Below are positions 50,045 to 59,748 of a DNA stretch of 64,000 nucleotides, piece after piece. Source of the DNA: Hungatella sp. (lineage in GTDB: Bacteria; Bacillota; Clostridia; Lachnospirales; Lachnospiraceae); assembly GCA_009712635.1 (NCBI GenBank), contig WASS01000005.1:1-64000 (forward strand). The letters are read 5' to 3'. A model generated the notes under the pieces. The model had not been told where the DNA came from. It worked only from the letters and a program-made list of their open reading frames with translations, and ran no database searches. Within the stretch, counting starts at the first letter, position 1; every line of letters begins with the position of its first letter. The position numbers and the translations under genes are program-made.

Positions 50045-51034
50045 ATGCTGGGAAACAAGATAAAGGTACAGTCAAAGGTTGTATCTGACTATACAGATGA
50101 GCAGCTGTTATTTATTAAACAGATGGGTGTAAAATACGTATATGTTATATTTAAAGATGAGCATACGGATTATGATTCCGTGATGAAATTTCTTGAGCGT
50201 CTTAAAAAATATGATTTAACAGTAACAGATGCGGGAAATGTCCATTTATATAAGAATGATAAGATTCATCTTGGACTGCCCGGACGGGATGAGGCTATTG
50301 AGGCATATAACCGTTTTAACCGGATTTTAGGAAAGGCTCAGATCCCGGTTGTATATATGACGTGGGAGCCAAATCAGGTGCTGACTACAAGATTCGGAGA
50401 AGGAAAAGAGACGAGAGGCGGCATTGGCCGTATTGTGGACTTAGAGGAATTAAAAACCCGCCCATACTCTCACGGCAGGCTTTATACAAAAGAAGAGATG
50501 TGGGACAATTTTAAATATTTTCTCGACAGAGTTCTTCCGGTCTGTGAGGAGGCAAATGTAAAGATCGCCCTTCACCCGAATGATCCTCCTGTTGACTGCC
50601 TCCTTGGGATCTCCAACCTCATTACTTCAGCCGATGATTACAGACATGCTTTTGAACTTTCCGGGAACAGTCCGTATCTGGGGATGAAAATGTGTTTTGG
50701 CTGCTGGCTGGAAGGAGGAGAACGGTTTGGCAATATAATAGAAGACATCCGGTATTTTGTGGAGAATAAAAAAGTATTTCTGGTTCATTTCCGTAATGTC
50801 AGTTCGACCATGCCGTATTTTGAGGAAACCCTTCTGGAAGACGGATATGCGGACATGTATGAATTGATGAAGCAGCTGGTGCGTTATGATTACGACGGCG
50901 CCATCCATGTAGACCATGTACCGGTCTGGGGAGAAAGTGTCGGGGGGGAAAACTCCTCATGGGCTTACAGCACCGCATATATGAAGGCGCTTCTCAACTG
51001 CGCAGCAGCAGAACTGAATCAGATACGCAGGTAA
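50045..51034 (+). CDS. uxuA: Mannonate dehydratase (UxuA family)
   Basis: The 329-residue TIM-barrel protein belongs to the UxuA family, which dehydrates D-mannonate to 2-keto-3-deoxygluconate in glucuronate breakdown. Family metal-site motifs are visible: A-L-H-P-N-D-P-P (about residues 177-184), M-C-F-G, V-H-F-R-N-V (about 247-252) and the C-terminal H-V-D-H-V-P (about 283-288). It is slightly shorter than E. coli UxuA, as in other Gram-positive homologues. It lies between the binding-protein gene and a polysaccharide-lyase-like gene with tight spacing, which supports a uronate pathway. Confidence 0.85.
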   Translation: MLGNKIKVQSKVVSDYTDEQLLFIKQMGVKYVYVIFKDEHTDYDSVMKFLERLKKYDLTVTDAGNVHLYKNDKIHLGLPGRDEAIEAYNRFNRILGKAQIPVVYMTWEPNQVLTTRFGEGKETRGGIGRIVDLEELKTRPYSHGRLYTKEEMWDNFKYFLDRVLPVCEEANVKIALHPNDPPVDCLLGISNLITSADDYRHAFELSGNSPYLGMKMCFGCWLEGGERFGNIIEDIRYFVENKKVFLVHFRNVSSTMPYFEETLLEDGYADMYELMKQLVRYDYDGAIHVDHVPVWGESVGGENSSWAYSTAYMKALLNCAAAELNQIRR

Positions 51035-51041
51035 CGGGCAG

Positions 51042-52157
51042 ATGATACAATACGAGAAAAAATACAGGATTATTCCCGGCTGGGGAAATCAGAAATTTAT
51101 TATGGAAAAGGCACAGGCAGCTATGAAGGCTCCTGTGCTCCATATCACGGATGTGCAGAGTCCCAAAAGCGAAGGAGGGCCTCACGATTATTATTCCAAC
51201 GGAGATTACTGGTGGCCCAATCCTGATACTCCTGACGGTCTGCCTTATATTCAAAGAGACGGACAGTCCAATCCGGGGAATTTTAACAGCCACAGAATTA
51301 TCATGAGGCAGATGAGAACCAATGTGGCCTTTCTCACCTCCGGTTATCTGCTTACCGGAAAAGAAGCCTTTGCACAAAAGGCCGTTCAGCATTTATATGA
51401 GTTTTTTCTGAGTGACGAAACTTATATGGCTCCTCATCTGTCATATGCCCAGGCAATTTTGGGGATTTGTCCGGGAAGGGGGATCGGAATTATTGATACC
51501 CTGCATTTGGTTGATGTAGTATTTGCTGTAGAAAAGCTTAAAAATTCGCGTTATATGAGCAATGTGGTTTATGAAGGGCTGAGAAATTGGTTTGCCAGGT
51601 ATCTCGGCTGGATGCTTTCTGATAAAAACGGCATTCAGGAGATGAATAAGGATAATAATCATGGTGTCTGTTTTTTCGTACAGGCGGCGGCATTTGCATT
51701 ATTTACAGATAATGAAAAAATAGCACAGTTCTGCAGGCAGCAATATAAGGAAGAATTATTAAAGCAGCAGAAGGAGGATGGTTCTTTTCCAAGAGAACTG
51801 GGAAGGACGAAGCCGTATAATTATTCCATATTTGTAGTGGATAACATGGTGACGCTTTGTCATCTTCTGTCGACACCGGAAGATAATCTCTGGGAATATG
51901 AAACAGACGATGGTAGAAGTATAAAGAAGGCTCTGGATTTTATCACGCCGTATTTACTGGATAAAGCCAGCTGGCCTTATCCTCCTGATGTGATGCACTT
52001 TAATGCTTTTCCGGCTCGCAGCGGTTTCATGCTTCTGGCAGGCTGCACACTTGGAAGAAGAGAGCTTGTGGAACTTTATTACCGGCTTCCGGAGGAATCA
52101 ATCGACGAAGAAGCAAGACGCAATATCGCAGCACGCCAGCCGGCGCTGTGGATGTAA
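51042..52157 (+). CDS. Cytoplasmic alginate-lyase-family protein
   Basis: The 371-residue protein has the (alpha/alpha) toroid fold of the alginate_lyase family. The N-terminal N-G-D-Y-W-W-P-N-P-D-T-P (about residues 55-66) and the catalytic-type N-N-H-G (about 203-206) are family hallmarks, and Y-N-Y-S (about 261-264) offers a Tyr. Related families cut alginate or glucuronan; the exact polymer is not decided. There is no signal peptide, so it acts inside the cell on imported oligosaccharides. It starts 7 nt after uxuA and is the last gene of the transporter operon. Confidence 0.8.
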   Translation: MIQYEKKYRIIPGWGNQKFIMEKAQAAMKAPVLHITDVQSPKSEGGPHDYYSNGDYWWPNPDTPDGLPYIQRDGQSNPGNFNSHRIIMRQMRTNVAFLTSGYLLTGKEAFAQKAVQHLYEFFLSDETYMAPHLSYAQAILGICPGRGIGIIDTLHLVDVVFAVEKLKNSRYMSNVVYEGLRNWFARYLGWMLSDKNGIQEMNKDNNHGVCFFVQAAAFALFTDNEKIAQFCRQQYKEELLKQQKEDGSFPRELGRTKPYNYSIFVVDNMVTLCHLLSTPEDNLWEYETDDGRSIKKALDFITPYLLDKASWPYPPDVMHFNAFPARSGFMLLAGCTLGRRELVELYYRLPEESIDEEARRNIAARQPALWM

Positions 52158-52253
52158 AAGAAACAAAGATAATGGATAGGTAATACAAAGGTGGTATGGA
52201 AGGAATATAGGAAAAAAACTGTACGACTGACAGTCAGACAGATTGGAATGCAG

Positions 52254-52285
52254 GGCTTATTTCAGCAAGAGGAAATAAGCCTTTT
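52254..52285 (+). terminator. Terminator of the transporter/uronate operon
   Basis: GGCTTATTTC (52254-52263) pairs with GAAATAAGCC (52272-52281) and is followed by TTTT. Confidence 0.85.
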
Positions 52286-52399
52286 CCTGTTGCAGAAAAT
52301 TGCATTGCTTTATATAATTGGTTTATAGATAAGCTTTGATTTAACAAAAAAGTAATATATTGTGAGTTTTTACGGATAAATAAAGGGGAGAATCAGCAA

Positions 52400-53326
52400 G
52401 TGGCAAAGCAAAGGGAAAAGGTAGAGTTTCGTTACTATGAAATCGGGGAAGATGAGCCGGTCTTAGCACTCCTTGGGGAAGGCTGGATCCGGGAATATGG
52501 AAAGGAAATTAAGTGCCTCCACTTTCACAATCTGATGGAAATCGGTTACTGCCACTGGGGAACTGGTGAAGTGATTCTTGGTCAGGAACATGTCTGTTAT
52601 TCACCAGGCACTATTATGATTGTACCTCCAAGGCTTCCCCATACCACCAACAGTGAAAAGGGGACTTTAAGCTACTGGGAGTGGATGTATGTGGATCTGG
52701 AAAAGATTGTTTCAGAGCTAAACCGCTATGATCCCATGTTTCAGAAACGGCTTTTAAAAAGGATTCAGCGGGTGGGATACCTTTTGCCAGGAGAGGAAAA
52801 TCCCGGACTTACCAGACTGATTTTAGGTATCATGGAGGAAGCACGCCAGAAAAAACCTTATTACAAAGACTGTATCAGCGGCCTGCTTCGGGCCTGTCTG
52901 GCGGAATTTTTAAGACTGTCTGATGACGAAGAACGAATCATGAGAAATAAGACACACAGGGCAGTGATATCCGGGGCACTGGACTATGTGGCGGATCACT
53001 ATGCCCATGAGATTAAAATATGCCAGCTGGCAGAGGCCTCCAGTATGAGTGAAAGCCATTTTCGCAGGGTGTTTGAAGAGAGTATGGATATGAAACCCGT
53101 TGATTATATCAACTTAATCCGGATTCAGTGCGCCTGCGAGCTGTTAAAAAAGACGGAAAAGTCCATGGAAGAGGTGGCTGTTGCTTCGGGATTTTCCTCA
53201 ATTTCTTCATTTAACCGTAATTTTAAAAAAATACTCAATATTTCTCCTTATCAATGGAAGCGGTCGGCTGAAAATTACGAGAGCAAGCTGCTTTATTGCA
53301 GAATTAGTGCGCAAAAAGGTTGGTAA
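52400..53326 (+). CDS. AraC-family regulator with cupin sensor domain
   Basis: The 308-residue protein starts with GTG behind AAGGGGAG. The N-terminal half is a cupin sugar sensor (H-F-H-N-L-M-E-I-G at about residues 39-47, then V-P-P-R-L-P-H). The C-terminal AraC domain has two helix-turn-helix units (about 205-295; I-C-Q-L-A-E-A-S-S-M-S-E-S-H-F-R-R-V-F and the final S-S-F-N-R-N-F-K-K). It precedes the beta-galactoside importer in the same direction and probably activates it. Confidence 0.93.
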   Translation: MAKQREKVEFRYYEIGEDEPVLALLGEGWIREYGKEIKCLHFHNLMEIGYCHWGTGEVILGQEHVCYSPGTIMIVPPRLPHTTNSEKGTLSYWEWMYVDLEKIVSELNRYDPMFQKRLLKRIQRVGYLLPGEENPGLTRLILGIMEEARQKKPYYKDCISGLLRACLAEFLRLSDDEERIMRNKTHRAVISGALDYVADHYAHEIKICQLAEASSMSESHFRRVFEESMDMKPVDYINLIRIQCACELLKKTEKSMEEVAVASGFSSISSFNRNFKKILNISPYQWKRSAENYESKLLYCRISAQKGW

Positions 53327-53467
53327 AACAGAATGATATGATTGAATTTGCGCATTTTATAATTGAATATAAAGAGTTTTCAAAAATAGAATTGGTATAA
53401 TGGGATTATATTCAAAAGAAATTGATCTCATATGCCAATTTTTTAATGAAAGAGGAGGAGTTTTGCT

Positions 53468-54784
53468 ATGAAGAAAAAAATCGTATCACTCTTACTTGCA
53501 GGAGCCATGGTTGCTTCCTTAACAGCTTGCGGAAATTCAGGTTCAGGAGGACAGGCTTCAGGAGGAAAAGATGGGGGTGCCAAAGGCGGGAATGAACTGA
53601 CTGTCTGGTGCTGGGACCCGGCATTTAATATTTATTCCATGAATGAGGCTGCTAAGGTATACCAGAAAGACCACCCCGATTTTAAATTGAACGTAGTGGA
53701 GACACCCTGGGCTGATATTCAGACAAAGCTGACAACAGCTGCCACCTCTGGAAAGCTGGATACTCTGCCTGACATTATTCTTTTACAGGATAATGCATTT
53801 CAGAAGAATGTTTTAACTTATCCGGATGCATTTAAGGATATTACAGCAAGCGGAATTGACTTTACCCAGTTTGCAAAAGCAAAAACAGCGTATTCAGTCG
53901 TAAACGGAAAAAATTACGGAGTGCCCTTTGATAACGGAGCAGTCGTTGCATGCTACCGTACCGATATTTTGGAACAGGCAGGTTATAAGGTTGATGATTT
54001 CAAGGATATTACCTGGAGCAAGTATCAGCAGATGGGAGAAGAAATTCTGGCAAAAACCGGAAAACCACTTTTATCCTGTCAGGCAGGAGAGTCAGATCTG
54101 ATCATGATGATGCTTCAGTCAGCAGGCGGCAGCTTGTTTGATAAAGATGGAAAACCAAGCATGGTTGGAAACGATAAACTGAAAAAGGTTATGGAAACCT
54201 ATGCTTCTCTTGTAAAAAGCGGAGTTCTGATCGAAGTGAATGACTGGGATCAGTACGTGGGAACTCTTACCAACAGTACCGTAGGCGGAACTATTAACGG
54301 CTGCTGGATCATGGCAAGCATTCAGACCGCTGAGGATCAGTCCGGAAAGTGGGCAATTACCAACATGCCTAAGTTAGAGGGTGTTGATGGAGCTACCAAT
54401 TATTCCAACAATGGTGGTTCCAGCTGGGCAATTACTTCTGTATGTAAGAATCCGGATCTGGCCTATGATTTCATGGCAAAGACATTTGCAGGAAGCACTT
54501 CCTTCTATGAGACCATTCTTCCAAAGTCCGGTGCACTTTCTACCTATTTACCGGCTGCACAGAGTAAGGTTTATGCAGAGCCGCAGAAGTTTTTCGGCGA
54601 TGCTCCGGTTTATGCTACCATTACCGATTTTGCATCAAAGATTCCTTCCAACAACACCGGTGTTTATTATTATGAAGCCCGTGATGCAGTTGCAACTGCA
54701 ATTACCAACGTAGTTGCCGGAGCAGATATTGATGCAGAAATTAAGACAGCAGAGGATACCGTTAATTTCGCAATGGGTAAATAG
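53468..54784 (+). CDS. ABC importer sugar-binding lipoprotein (beta-galactoside cluster)
   Basis: This gene encodes 438 residues with a lipoprotein signal ending in L-T-A-C (Cys at about residue 21) and a Gly/Ser-rich tether. The family 1 binding-protein motif G-V-P-F-D-N-G-A-V-V-A-C-Y-R-T-D (about residues 152-167) is present. A promoter-like TATAAT lies at 53396-53401. It begins an operon with two permeases and a GH42 beta-galactosidase. The ligand is inferred to be a beta-galactoside or galacto-oligosaccharide. Confidence 0.92.
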   Translation: MKKKIVSLLLAGAMVASLTACGNSGSGGQASGGKDGGAKGGNELTVWCWDPAFNIYSMNEAAKVYQKDHPDFKLNVVETPWADIQTKLTTAATSGKLDTLPDIILLQDNAFQKNVLTYPDAFKDITASGIDFTQFAKAKTAYSVVNGKNYGVPFDNGAVVACYRTDILEQAGYKVDDFKDITWSKYQQMGEEILAKTGKPLLSCQAGESDLIMMMLQSAGGSLFDKDGKPSMVGNDKLKKVMETYASLVKSGVLIEVNDWDQYVGTLTNSTVGGTINGCWIMASIQTAEDQSGKWAITNMPKLEGVDGATNYSNNGGSSWAITSVCKNPDLAYDFMAKTFAGSTSFYETILPKSGALSTYLPAAQSKVYAEPQKFFGDAPVYATITDFASKIPSNNTGVYYYEARDAVATAITNVVAGADIDAEIKTAEDTVNFAMGK

Positions 54785-54808
54785 TAAGTCAGTAAGGAGG
54801 AATTACCA

Positions 54809-55702
54809 GTGGACAATTCAAAGAAAAAGTTGTCATTAGGCCAGAAGCAGAGCCTGGCAGGCTGGGCATTTTTAACTCCGGCGGTTTTATTTATCGCAGT
54901 CATGAGCTTCCTGCCCATGATTCAGGCATTGTTCCTTTCCTTTCAATCAGGGAAGGGTGCTAATTTAAGCTGGACCGGCGTGACCAATTACGTGAGAATG
55001 TTTCAGGATCCTGTCTTTATGCAGGCTCTAAAAAACAATTTTATTTATCTGATCATTCAGGTTCCGATTATGCTGATTCTGGCCCTGATCCTGGCCTCTT
55101 TGCTCAATAATAAAGATCTGCGGTTTAAGGGGTTGTTCCGTACGGCAATTTTCCTGCCCTGCGCTACCTCCCTGGTATCCTATGCGGTAATCTTCCGTTC
55201 CCTGTTTGCTGTGGATGGTCTGATTAATATTGTCCTCATAAAACTTGGATTTTTGTCCACAGGATATAACTTTCTCGGACATCCAAACAGTGCCAGAATC
55301 GTTATTATTCTGGCGCTGATCTGGAGATGGACTGGTTATAACATGGTCTTTTACCTGTCCGGTCTGCAAAATATTGAGTATTCTATTTATGAATCAGCAA
55401 AGATTGACGGAGCTTCTCCCATTCAGTCTTTCTGGGGAATTACGGTACCGCTTTTAAAGCCGACGATTTTGCTGACTGCAATTATGTCAACCAATGGTAC
55501 ACTTCAGCTGTTTGATGAATCTGTAAACTTAACCTACGGCGGGCCTTCCAATGCCACAATTACCATGTCACATTATATTTACAATGTATCTTTTAAATAT
55601 GTGCCCAATTTTGGGTATGCAGCAGCGATGTCTTACTTAATTCTGTTCCTGGTAGCAGTTCTGGCATTTTTGCAGATGAAAGTAGGTGATAAACGTGACT
55701 AA
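54809..55702 (+). CDS. ABC sugar permease, MalF type
   Basis: The 297-residue permease starts with GTG, 9 nt after AAGGAGG. Six hydrophobic segments and the EAA loop Y-E-S-A-K-I-D-G-A-S-P (about residues 193-203) are seen. Its end overlaps the next permease gene. It imports the sugar captured by the preceding lipoprotein. Confidence 0.94.
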   Translation: MDNSKKKLSLGQKQSLAGWAFLTPAVLFIAVMSFLPMIQALFLSFQSGKGANLSWTGVTNYVRMFQDPVFMQALKNNFIYLIIQVPIMLILALILASLLNNKDLRFKGLFRTAIFLPCATSLVSYAVIFRSLFAVDGLINIVLIKLGFLSTGYNFLGHPNSARIVIILALIWRWTGYNMVFYLSGLQNIEYSIYESAKIDGASPIQSFWGITVPLLKPTILLTAIMSTNGTLQLFDESVNLTYGGPSNATITMSHYIYNVSFKYVPNFGYAAAMSYLILFLVAVLAFLQMKVGDKRD

Positions 55703-56501
55703 AGGAAAGAAATTTCTGGCTTATAGTTTTTTAACGGTTGTCTCCCTGCTTTCTGTTTTTCCTCTGTACTGGATGATGGTGGCAGCTACCAACAAAAGCG
55801 TGGCTGTATCAAGGGGAACTCTGATGTTTGGGACAGAATTATTAAACAATACAAAAAAGCTGTTTGCTTCCCAGAATGTTTATGCAGCCCTTGGGAATTC
55901 GTTTAAATATTCCATTGTCATGACACTGATTTCGCTGTTTATCTGCTCCATAGCAGGATATGGTTTTGAAATCTTTCATGACAAGGCGAAAGACCGGGTG
56001 ATGAGCATTATATTACTGGCAATGATGGTTCCGTTTGCGGCTATTATGATACCGCTGTATCAGATGTTTTCGAAGGCGAATCTGTTAAACAGCACACTTG
56101 GATTTATCCTTCCCAGTATTTCCACCCCATTCTTAATCATGATGTTCCGCCAGAGTGCAAGATCGTTTCCAGTGGACATTATGGAGGCAGCAAGGCTGGA
56201 TGGTTTAAATGAATTCCAGATTTTCTGTCGGATGTTCATACCGACCATGCGCTCCACTTATGCAGCAGCCATGACGATAACTTTTATGAATGCATGGAAC
56301 AGTTATTTGTGGCCCAAGGTAATCATGTCTGATGCAAACAGCATCACCATGCCGATGATGGTGGCTAACTTAAAATCAGGTTATGTGACCGATTATGGAA
56401 CCTTAATGCTGGCTGTATTGTTGTGTACCATTCCTACAGTGATCGTTTTCTTCCTCCTGCAAAAGAGTTTTGCGGAAGGCATTACAGGAGCTGTAAAATA
56501 A
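55695..56501 (+). CDS. ABC sugar permease, MalG type
   Basis: This gene encodes about 268 residues. GTG 55695 is preferred because AGGTGAT lies just upstream; GTG 55686 in the same frame is possible. The gene overlaps its partner's end, so translation is coupled. The EAA loop is I-M-E-A-A-R-L-D-G-L-N (about residues 159-169), and the MalG-like C-terminus is F-A-E-G-I-T-G-A-V-K. The beta-galactosidase gene follows. Confidence 0.93.
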   Translation: MTKGKKFLAYSFLTVVSLLSVFPLYWMMVAATNKSVAVSRGTLMFGTELLNNTKKLFASQNVYAALGNSFKYSIVMTLISLFICSIAGYGFEIFHDKAKDRVMSIILLAMMVPFAAIMIPLYQMFSKANLLNSTLGFILPSISTPFLIMMFRQSARSFPVDIMEAARLDGLNEFQIFCRMFIPTMRSTYAAAMTITFMNAWNSYLWPKVIMSDANSITMPMMVANLKSGYVTDYGTLMLAVLLCTIPTVIVFFLLQKSFAEGITGAVK

Positions 56502-56583
56502 GTAATAGAAAACAAACAGGCGAAGTGACCGGAATCCTGATACGGAAATTCGGTGGCTGCGCCTGTTTTTAAGAAAGGAACAG

Positions 56584-58620
56584 ATGGATATGAAACATGC
56601 TGGTATCTGGTATGGAGGAGATTATTATCCGGAACAGTGGCTAAATCATCCGGACATACTGAAGCAGGATATGGATTATATGAAAAAAGCAGGAATCAAT
56701 ACAGTTACCATGGGAATGTTCGCCTGGTCGTTTCTGGAACCGGAAGAGGGGAGATACGATCTTGGCTGGCTGAAGGAACGGGTAGATGAACTGTATCAGA
56801 ATGGGATTTATACGATTATGGGGACTCCTTCCGGAGCCCGTCCAAAGTGGTTATCTGATAAATATCCCGAGGTGCTCCGGGTGGATGATACGGGGCGCAG
56901 GCAGCTGTTTTCAGGAAGGCATAATCATTGCTTTACTTCTCCGGTATATAGGGAGAAAGTAAAGAGGATCAACAAAAAGTTAGCAGAAGAATTTGCTTCT
57001 CACCCCGGCGTGATTATGTGGCATATTTCCAATGAGTACGGAGGGGAGTGTCACTGTTCCTTATGTCAGAAGGCCTTTCGTCTCTGGCTGAAAAAGAAAT
57101 GTGATTCCATAGAAGATTTAAACCGCAGATGGTGCACGTCATTCTGGAGCCATATCTACCAATCCTTTGACCAGATTGAAAGCCCATCCTCCATTGGTGA
57201 GACCATGGTTCATGGTATGAATCTGGACTGGAAACGATTTGTAACCGATCAGACGGCTGACTTTGCCTTGTGGGAAGTGAATTCTCTGAGAGCGGCAGGA
57301 GCCCTGCAGCCGACTACCACAAATCTGATGTATGATTTCAAGGGACTTAATTACCACAGACTGGCCCAGACCGTGGATGTAATATCATGGGATTCCTATC
57401 CGTTATGGCACAAAGAAAAAGAAGTTCTGACAGCAAGGGACAATGGAATGCAGCATGATTTTATGAGAAGCTTAAAGGGAAAACCATTTCTCCTCATGGA
57501 ATCCTGTCCCAGCAGCACCAACTGGCAGGGGGTGAGCAAGCTAAAGGCGCCTGGTATTCTTTCGCTGGCTTCCTGGCAGGCAGTGGCTCATGGTTCGGAC
57601 AGCGTTCTGTATTTCCAGATACGGCAGAGCAGGGGCTGTTCAGAGAAATTTCACGGGGCTGTGATTGATCATTATGGGGGATCCGACACACGGGTGTTTG
57701 GAGAGATCAGCCAGATTGGAAAGGAACTTTCCTGTCTGGAGGAATTAGCTGGTACAGGTGTGAAGGCAAAAGCAGCGGTAATCTATGATGTAGAAAACAG
57801 GTGGGCAATGGAAGATGCCCAGGGACCGAGAAACAAAGGTCTCTTTTATCACGAAACCTGTGTAAAAATATACAGCGCCATAAAAAAGCTTGGATTGAAT
57901 GTAGATGTGATTACCATGGACAGTGATTTAAGTGGTTACCAGCTCATAGCAGCTCCCATGATCTACTTATACAGAAGCGGTATTGATGAAAAACTGAAGA
58001 AATTTGTAAAAGGCGGAGGCCAGCTGATGGCCACTTACTGGTCAGGAATTGTGGATGAAGAGGACCAGTGCTTTCTGGGCGGTGTTCCCCATGGACTGAT
58101 GGAGGTATTGGGTCTTCGCAGTACAGAGATTGACGGTCTCTATGAGGGAGAATGTAACTATATGGTTTCGCTGCCGGGCAGTGGGAAGAAACGGTTTGAA
58201 TGCAGAAATCTCTGTGATCTGGTAAGACTTTCCGGTGCAATTCCCCTTCTTGAATATGATACAGATTTTTATAAGGGGTATCCCGCACTTACAAAAAATT
58301 CTTATGGCAAGGGAACCGCCTATTATGTATGTGCAGATGCAGGTCAGGATTTCTACGACGATTTCTTTCGTAATCTGATCCAGGGGGCGGGAATCAAGCC
58401 ACTTTTAGAGGGGCAGCTGCCGGAGGAACTTGAAGTATCTTCCAGAGAGTCAGAACAGTATGAATATCTGTTCATTCAGAACTACAGCCAAAATCCGGTG
58501 AAACTGGAAGAAAAGACGATTACCTGCCTGGAAGAAGGCACACGTTTGCTTGGAAACGTGTTTGAAAATGGTAAAATAAATGGATATGAAACGGTGATTG
58601 TAAGAAAGGATCACCCATAA
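56584..58620 (+). CDS. GH42 beta-galactosidase
   Basis: This gene encodes 678 residues from ATG 56584; ATG 56590 is also possible. The GH42 barrel starts W-Y-G-G-D-Y-Y-P-E-Q-W. The acid/base Glu151 is in S-N-E-Y-G-G and the nucleophile Glu306 in L-L-M-E-S. The zinc-binding Cys cluster of the family is complete (Cys in H-N-H-C plus E-C-H-C-S-L-C). Trimerisation and C-terminal beta domains follow (about 390-678). No signal peptide is present, so it hydrolyses imported beta-galactosides inside the cell. It ends the operon. Confidence 0.95.
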   Translation: MDMKHAGIWYGGDYYPEQWLNHPDILKQDMDYMKKAGINTVTMGMFAWSFLEPEEGRYDLGWLKERVDELYQNGIYTIMGTPSGARPKWLSDKYPEVLRVDDTGRRQLFSGRHNHCFTSPVYREKVKRINKKLAEEFASHPGVIMWHISNEYGGECHCSLCQKAFRLWLKKKCDSIEDLNRRWCTSFWSHIYQSFDQIESPSSIGETMVHGMNLDWKRFVTDQTADFALWEVNSLRAAGALQPTTTNLMYDFKGLNYHRLAQTVDVISWDSYPLWHKEKEVLTARDNGMQHDFMRSLKGKPFLLMESCPSSTNWQGVSKLKAPGILSLASWQAVAHGSDSVLYFQIRQSRGCSEKFHGAVIDHYGGSDTRVFGEISQIGKELSCLEELAGTGVKAKAAVIYDVENRWAMEDAQGPRNKGLFYHETCVKIYSAIKKLGLNVDVITMDSDLSGYQLIAAPMIYLYRSGIDEKLKKFVKGGGQLMATYWSGIVDEEDQCFLGGVPHGLMEVLGLRSTEIDGLYEGECNYMVSLPGSGKKRFECRNLCDLVRLSGAIPLLEYDTDFYKGYPALTKNSYGKGTAYYVCADAGQDFYDDFFRNLIQGAGIKPLLEGQLPEELEVSSRESEQYEYLFIQNYSQNPVKLEEKTITCLEEGTRLLGNVFENGKINGYETVIVRKDHP

Positions 58621-58650
58621 CCGGTTTTATAAGTGGATAGTCTTAAAAAA

Positions 58651-58698
58651 AGATGTCTAATGACTGGCAGTGATATGCCGGGTTAGGCCTCTTTTTTT
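58651..58698 (+). terminator. Terminator after the GH42 gene
   Basis: Outer arms around CTAA/TTAG and inner CTGGCA/TGCCGG pair around a short loop and are followed by eight T. The following 185 nt up to the next gene contain only AT-rich sequence. Confidence 0.8.
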
Positions 58699-58883
58699 TG
58701 TGCTTTTTTAACAAATAAATTGAAAATGTTCCAAAAATGATCAATCCAAACTTAAAGTTATTAAGTTACTGTATAAAATCTAATAAGTTGAATCGAGTCA
58801 GGTTATCTCCTATAATCAACAAGAACAAAAAAAGTGAATTTGAAACAAAAAAACTATTACATTTACACAAAGGAGAGATGATT

Positions 58884-59720
58884 ATGCCGTTACGTTGTAC
58901 GAAACCAATCCCTCATCCGGTTAAGGATCTGGCATATGAGCCGTGGAAACTGGAAGTAAAACCATTTCAGGTATCGCCACAGACTTATTATGTGGCTGGT
59001 CAGAGCTGGGTGGGATGCTACCTCATTGATACAGGGGAGGGGCTGATTCTGATTGACACTGGAATTCCGGAAAGCATGTACATGCTTGTGGATTCTATTT
59101 ATCGTCTGGGTTATAAGCCTGAGGATATCAAAAAGATCCTGATCAGTCATGCTCATTTTGACCACTGCGGTGCTGCAGCTGCCATGAAGGCGCTCACAAA
59201 GGCAGAGCTTTATATTTCAAAGGAGGATTACGAATTTTATAAAGCCTGTCCTGAGGAAACTATGGTGCTGGATCCTGACTCCCATCCTCAGATGTTTGAA
59301 GCAGATTCTTTTTATGATGATGACCAGCCAATCGTTCTTGGTAATGTAACCATACGGACCATGCTCACACCGGGGCATACCATTGGATGTACCAGCTTTT
59401 TCTGGGAGGAGCAGAATCCGGCAAATGGAGAAACTTATCGGGTTGCCATGCATGGTGGAGTAGGGGGCAATACCATGAATGATGACTATTATAAAATAAG
59501 CAAATATTTAACTCCGGATCTTAGAGAACGTTTCTTTGCAGATGCACAGAAACTGAAAGAGATTCATGTGGATATTGCACTGCCAAGTCATCCAAATCAG
59601 ATCGAAATTATTGACCGCGCAGGGCAGTATACAGACGAAAACCAGCCATATCTGGATGATACCATCTGGGCGGAGTTTATTGATGAAAGAGTACGGCAGG
59701 TTAAGGCACTGATGAAGTAA
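58884..59720 (+). CDS. MBL-fold metallo-hydrolase, subclass B3-like
   Basis: This gene encodes 278 residues from ATG 58884, 7 nt after AAGGAGAG; the open frame extends to 58737 without a ribosome site. The zinc motif H-A-H-F-D-H (about residues 90-95), a further His in T-P-G-H-T and a C-terminal L-P-S-H-P are those of MBL-fold hydrolases, with spacing as in B3-type relatives. There is no signal peptide, so an antibiotic-resistance role is unlikely. It is co-directional with an SLC13-type transporter gene 28 nt downstream and may hydrolyse a lactone or ester related to the transported acid. Confidence 0.85.
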   Translation: MPLRCTKPIPHPVKDLAYEPWKLEVKPFQVSPQTYYVAGQSWVGCYLIDTGEGLILIDTGIPESMYMLVDSIYRLGYKPEDIKKILISHAHFDHCGAAAAMKALTKAELYISKEDYEFYKACPEETMVLDPDSHPQMFEADSFYDDDQPIVLGNVTIRTMLTPGHTIGCTSFFWEEQNPANGETYRVAMHGGVGGNTMNDDYYKISKYLTPDLRERFFADAQKLKEIHVDIALPSHPNQIEIIDRAGQYTDENQPYLDDTIWAEFIDERVRQVKALMK

Positions 59721-59748
59721 TTGATTTAGATAAGACAGGAGAAAAAGT

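Noticed and set aside
58884-59720. Metallo-beta-lactamase resistance gene
   Set aside because: There is the zinc motif of the fold but no signal peptide, and the neighbours are transport and metabolic genes, so a metabolic hydrolase is more likely.
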